Shown here: in pieces, positions 61,621 to 64,000 of the stretch
How positions within the stretch are numbered: the stretch's first letter is position 1
Layout: the number at the start of each line of letters is the position of its first letter
Source: Pandoraea anapnoica
GTDB lineage: Bacteria; Pseudomonadota; Gammaproteobacteria; Burkholderiales; Burkholderiaceae
Reading direction: 5' to 3'
Assembly (NCBI RefSeq): GCF_902459765.1
Contig: NZ_CABPSP010000003.1
Location: 186,001-250,000 of the forward strand
DNA length: 64,000 nucleotides
Translations under genes and position numbers: made by a program
The notes under the pieces: model-generated
The model's input: only the letters and a program-made list of their open reading frames with translations
The model's database searches: none
Told to the model about the DNA's origin: nothing

Positions 61621-62859
61621 TCAGTGTGCCGACACCGTGCCCGGCCACATCCGCACGGCCAGCGCACCGAGTGCGGACAGCATGGCCAGCGATGCGACAC
61701 CCGTCCAGCCCCAGTGCGCCAGCGCCTGCGAGCCGAGCACCGAACCGAGCGACATGCCGATGAACACACAGACGAACAGCACAGCGTTCAGACGGCTGCG
61801 GGCAGCAGGCTCGATCCCATACACGATGGTCTGATGCGAGATCAGGGCGACCTGCACGCCGAGGTCGAAGCCGATGGCGCCCAGACCGATCAGCCACAAC
61901 TGGGCATGCGGGCTCAGCAGCGGGGCGAACAGCATCGCGGCGAACGAGACGGCCACAAGGCCCGCGCCCAGACGTGTCACGATCTGCGGCCCCTTCTTGT
62001 CCGCGATACGACCGGCAATCGGCGCGCCGAGCGCACCGGCTGCACCGGCCAGACCGAATGCACCGGCCGCTGCCGCACCCAGATGGAACGGTGCTTCGTG
62101 CAGCATCACGGCCAGCGTCGACCAGAACGCGCTGAAGCCGACCGAGAGCAAGCCCTGTGCAAAGGCTGCCCGGCGCAGCGCCGGGTGACGACGCCAAAGA
62201 CTCGCGACCGAGCCGATCAACTGACGATAGGACATCTGCGTCGTCGGATGAAACGACGGCAGGCTGCGCCACGCCACGACGCCGAAACCCGCCACGCTGA
62301 TGGCCGCGACCACATACATCGCCCGCCACCCGAAATTCTGTGCGACGAAACCCGACACCACGCGGGAGAGCAAAATCCCGAGCAGCAGGCCGGTCATGAC
62401 GGTGCCGACGACGCGTCCCCGGATCGATTCGGGGGCAAGGGTGGCGGCCGCAGGCACGATGTCCTGCGCCATCGTCGCCGTCAGACCGATGGCGAGACTC
62501 GCGACGAGCAAGGTGCCGATGCCCGGGGCGAAGGCCGCCAGCAGCAACGCGAGCGTCAGAATCGCGCCTTTGACGAGCACGATGCGACGGCGGTCGATGA
62601 TGTCGCCCATCGGCACGAGCAGCAGAATCCCAAGGGCGTAACCGAGTTGGGTGAGCGTCGGCACCCACCCCACGGTCGTGTTGGCCGCGTGGATATCGTC
62701 GGTCATGATGCCGAGCATCGGTTGTGCGTAGTACAGCGAGGCGACGGTCAGGCCCGTGCCCGTTGCCAGCAACAGAATCAGTCGTGCGGACAGCTCCGGC
62801 TGCGGCCGGGGCGTGGCACGGCTTGCGTCGGGGGCGTTCGAAATTTGCGCGGAACTCAT
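61621..62859 (-). CDS. MFS transporter, DHA1-type (YgaY/SotB-like)
   Basis: A 412-residue 12-helix transporter. The segments ASLYYAQPMLGIM, YALGILLLVPMGDIIDRRRIVL (motif A) and PESIRGRVVGTVMTGLLLGILLSRVVSGF (motif C) mark a drug-proton antiporter-type protein. The substrate is unknown. It is divergent from the LysR gene at 62958 across a 98-bp region, a common regulator-target pair. Confidence 0.92.
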   Translation of the reverse strand: MSSAQISNAPDASRATPRPQPELSARLILLLATGTGLTVASLYYAQPMLGIMTDDIHAANTTVGWVPTLTQLGYALGILLLVPMGDIIDRRRIVLVKGAILTLALLLAAFAPGIGTLLVASLAIGLTATMAQDIVPAAATLAPESIRGRVVGTVMTGLLLGILLSRVVSGFVAQNFGWRAMYVVAAISVAGFGVVAWRSLPSFHPTTQMSYRQLIGSVASLWRRHPALRRAAFAQGLLSVGFSAFWSTLAVMLHEAPFHLGAAAAGAFGLAGAAGALGAPIAGRIADKKGPQIVTRLGAGLVAVSFAAMLFAPLLSPHAQLWLIGLGAIGFDLGVQVALISHQTIVYGIEPAARSRLNAVLFVCVFIGMSLGSVLGSQALAHWGWTGVASLAMLSALGALAVRMWPGTVSAH

Positions 62860-62957
62860 TGCTTGAGGCTCCAGTAGGAAGGTACGGGGCGTAGTGTCTC
62901 GCTTGGTGCGGTGCAGCGGTAGACCTATAATCCGTACAACCTTTATACGTGTGACGT

Positions 62958-63935
62958 ATGACAGAGCCTCTCGATCCCTCGTCCTCCGCATCGCCTTCGG
63001 CCCTCCGACCCGGCGGTGCCGACCGCGTCGAACTGATGCAGACGTTCGTGCGCATTGTTGAATCCGGCAGTCTGTCGGCGGCGGCGGCACAGCTTGGCAC
63101 CACGCAGCCGACCGTCAGCCGACGGCTACAAATGCTGGAACGCTCGCTGGGCCTGCGACTGCTCCAGCGCTCGACCCATCGCATGAAGCTCACCGAAGAC
63201 GGCGAGCGCTGTTTCGCGCGTGCCAAGGAACTTGTGACCAGTTGGGAGGCGTTCGAGGCCGATCTGCGCGGCACGGGGGCTGAGCCGGAGGGGACGCTGC
63301 GCGTGCTTGTGCCGCACGCGTTCGGGCAGGACATGATGATCGGGCCGCTGGCCGACTTTCTCGATCGCTACACCGGGATGAAGGTGCACTGGTTCTTGCA
63401 AGACCGCGAGCCGGACTTCATTGCGGAAGGCATCGATTGTGCGATTCATGTGGGCGAATTGCAGGACCCGTCGAACGTCGCCATTCTGCTCACCGATGTG
63501 CCGCGCATCGTCGTGGCGTCGCCCGAATTGCTTAGGGGACGTCCGATGCCCGAACATCCCGCGGAACTGACGGCGTTTCCGTGGCTCGCGCTCACGACGT
63601 TCTACCGGACCGACATCACGCTGACGCATCGCGAGACGCACGAGAGCGAGCGCATCACATTCGACCCGCGCATGAGTACGGACAATCTGTTCGCGTTGCG
63701 CAGTGCCGCATTGCGCTGTCTGGGGGTGGGCGTGGCGTCGGCCTGGGTGATGGCCGAAGACATCGCGCAGGGACGCCTGATTCAGCTCGTGCCGAAATGG
63801 CGCTCGACGCCGCTGCCGATGTATCTCTTGTACCCGTACGCGAAGTATTACCCCGCGCGCCTGCGCCGTTTCGTCGAAGCGATGCGCATCGCGATTCCGA
63901 CCGTGATCGAGGAAGAGCAGCGCAAGATTCGCTAA
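62958..63935 (+). CDS. LysR family transcriptional regulator
   Basis: A 325-residue regulator with winged helix FVRIVESGSLSAAAAQLGTTQPTVSRRLQMLERSLGLRLLQRSTHRMKLTEDG. The substrate domain (GTLRVLVPHAFGQDMMIGPLADFL and LQDREPDFIAEGIDCAIHVGEL) belongs to the CrgA/AaeR branch. A 20-residue Ser/Pro-rich N-terminal extension is present. It probably controls the divergent MFS gene. Confidence 0.93.
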   Translation: MTEPLDPSSSASPSALRPGGADRVELMQTFVRIVESGSLSAAAAQLGTTQPTVSRRLQMLERSLGLRLLQRSTHRMKLTEDGERCFARAKELVTSWEAFEADLRGTGAEPEGTLRVLVPHAFGQDMMIGPLADFLDRYTGMKVHWFLQDREPDFIAEGIDCAIHVGELQDPSNVAILLTDVPRIVVASPELLRGRPMPEHPAELTAFPWLALTTFYRTDITLTHRETHESERITFDPRMSTDNLFALRSAALRCLGVGVASAWVMAEDIAQGRLIQLVPKWRSTPLPMYLLYPYAKYYPARLRRFVEAMRIAIPTVIEEEQRKIR

Positions 63936-63945
63936 GCGCGCGGCG

Positions 63946-64000
63946 TCAGGTCAGCAGCAGTTGTCCGGCCTTGCCTTGCAACAGGGCGTCGTTGCGCTGA
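63946..64000 (-). CDS. C-terminal end of a gene running in from the right edge
   Basis: The minus-strand frame encodes QRNDALLQGKAGQLLLT and stops at 63946, just past the LysR stop. Normal codon use and the convergent position suggest the end of a real gene. GKAGQLLLT resembles the end of some quinone oxidoreductases, but too little is present to name it. Confidence 0.45.
   Translation of the reverse strand, partial: QRNDALLQGKAGQLLLT

Overview
This window looks like a chromosome segment of a Burkholderiaceae betaproteobacterium, most likely Pandoraea or a close relative. The reasons are its high-GC codon use, the Burkholderiales-type gene orders (sucD-terC-pilA-glycosyltransferase; thiD/rubredoxin; yqgE-ruvX-pyrB-pyrC-plsC; waaC-kdoO-waaA), the Ko-forming Kdo hydroxylase, and the DUF3348-DUF802-OmpA-DUF2894 cluster. 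The genus is an inference; no database was searched.

Layout. 1-7.4 kb: the end of the succinyl-CoA synthetase operon, a TerC-type membrane protein, a type IV pilin with a PglL/Wzy_C-type O-oligosaccharyltransferase beside it, a divergent ThiD, rubredoxin, and an orphan protein resembling the N-terminus of ChpA/PilL. 7.5-11.8 kb: yqgE-ruvX-pyrB-pyrC'-plsC, in which the dihydroorotase-like protein lacks the HxH metal site. 11.8-21.7 kb: apaH, then a minus-strand surface-polysaccharide operon (flippase, three GT4 glycosyltransferases, two tandem WecA-like initiating transferases), and a divergent phosphomannomutase/phosphoglucomutase. 21.8-25.1 kb: the LPS inner-core genes waaC-kdoO-waaA. 25.2-32.5 kb: tolC-rhodanese-pcm, a TetR regulator, a short-chain dehydrogenase with an altered catalytic residue, a YkgJ-type protein, a Tat-type lipoprotein, uppP and trmB.

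32.7-39.3 kb is the most interesting part. A four-gene minus-strand operon encodes DUF3348, a 1080-residue MotA/TolQ/ExbB-like protein with a long tail of seven 62-residue repeats, a MotB/OmpA-like partner and DUF2894. Together they have the build of a ZorAB-like, ion-driven envelope complex of unknown role. Divergent from it is a tandem array of five tiny genes for 35-36-residue peptides. Each has its own strong GGAGG ribosome-binding site, and a promoter with a well-placed palindromic operator precedes the array. I recognise no family for these peptides.

39.3-51.5 kb: MFS exporter and TetR, tRNA-Gly(CCC), a lower-GC stretch with a MORN-like secreted protein, a gamma-glutamyltransferase, a coiled-coil lipoprotein, a doubly deleted LysR remnant beside a classical autotransporter, a PPOX flavoprotein, an SMR transporter and a glutathione transferase. 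51.5-56.1 kb: a likely MarR regulon. Four ATTGCANNTGCAAT-type sites sit in the two promoter regions serving the GST, a C-terminal-only homologue of pyruvate dehydrogenase E1, the MarR gene and a full-length E1. 56.2-64 kb: LysE exporter, quinone reductase with a 9-bp tandem repeat at its C-terminus, two LysR regulators, a ZapE-type ATPase, a glyoxalase-like protein, arylamine N-acetyltransferase and an MFS exporter.
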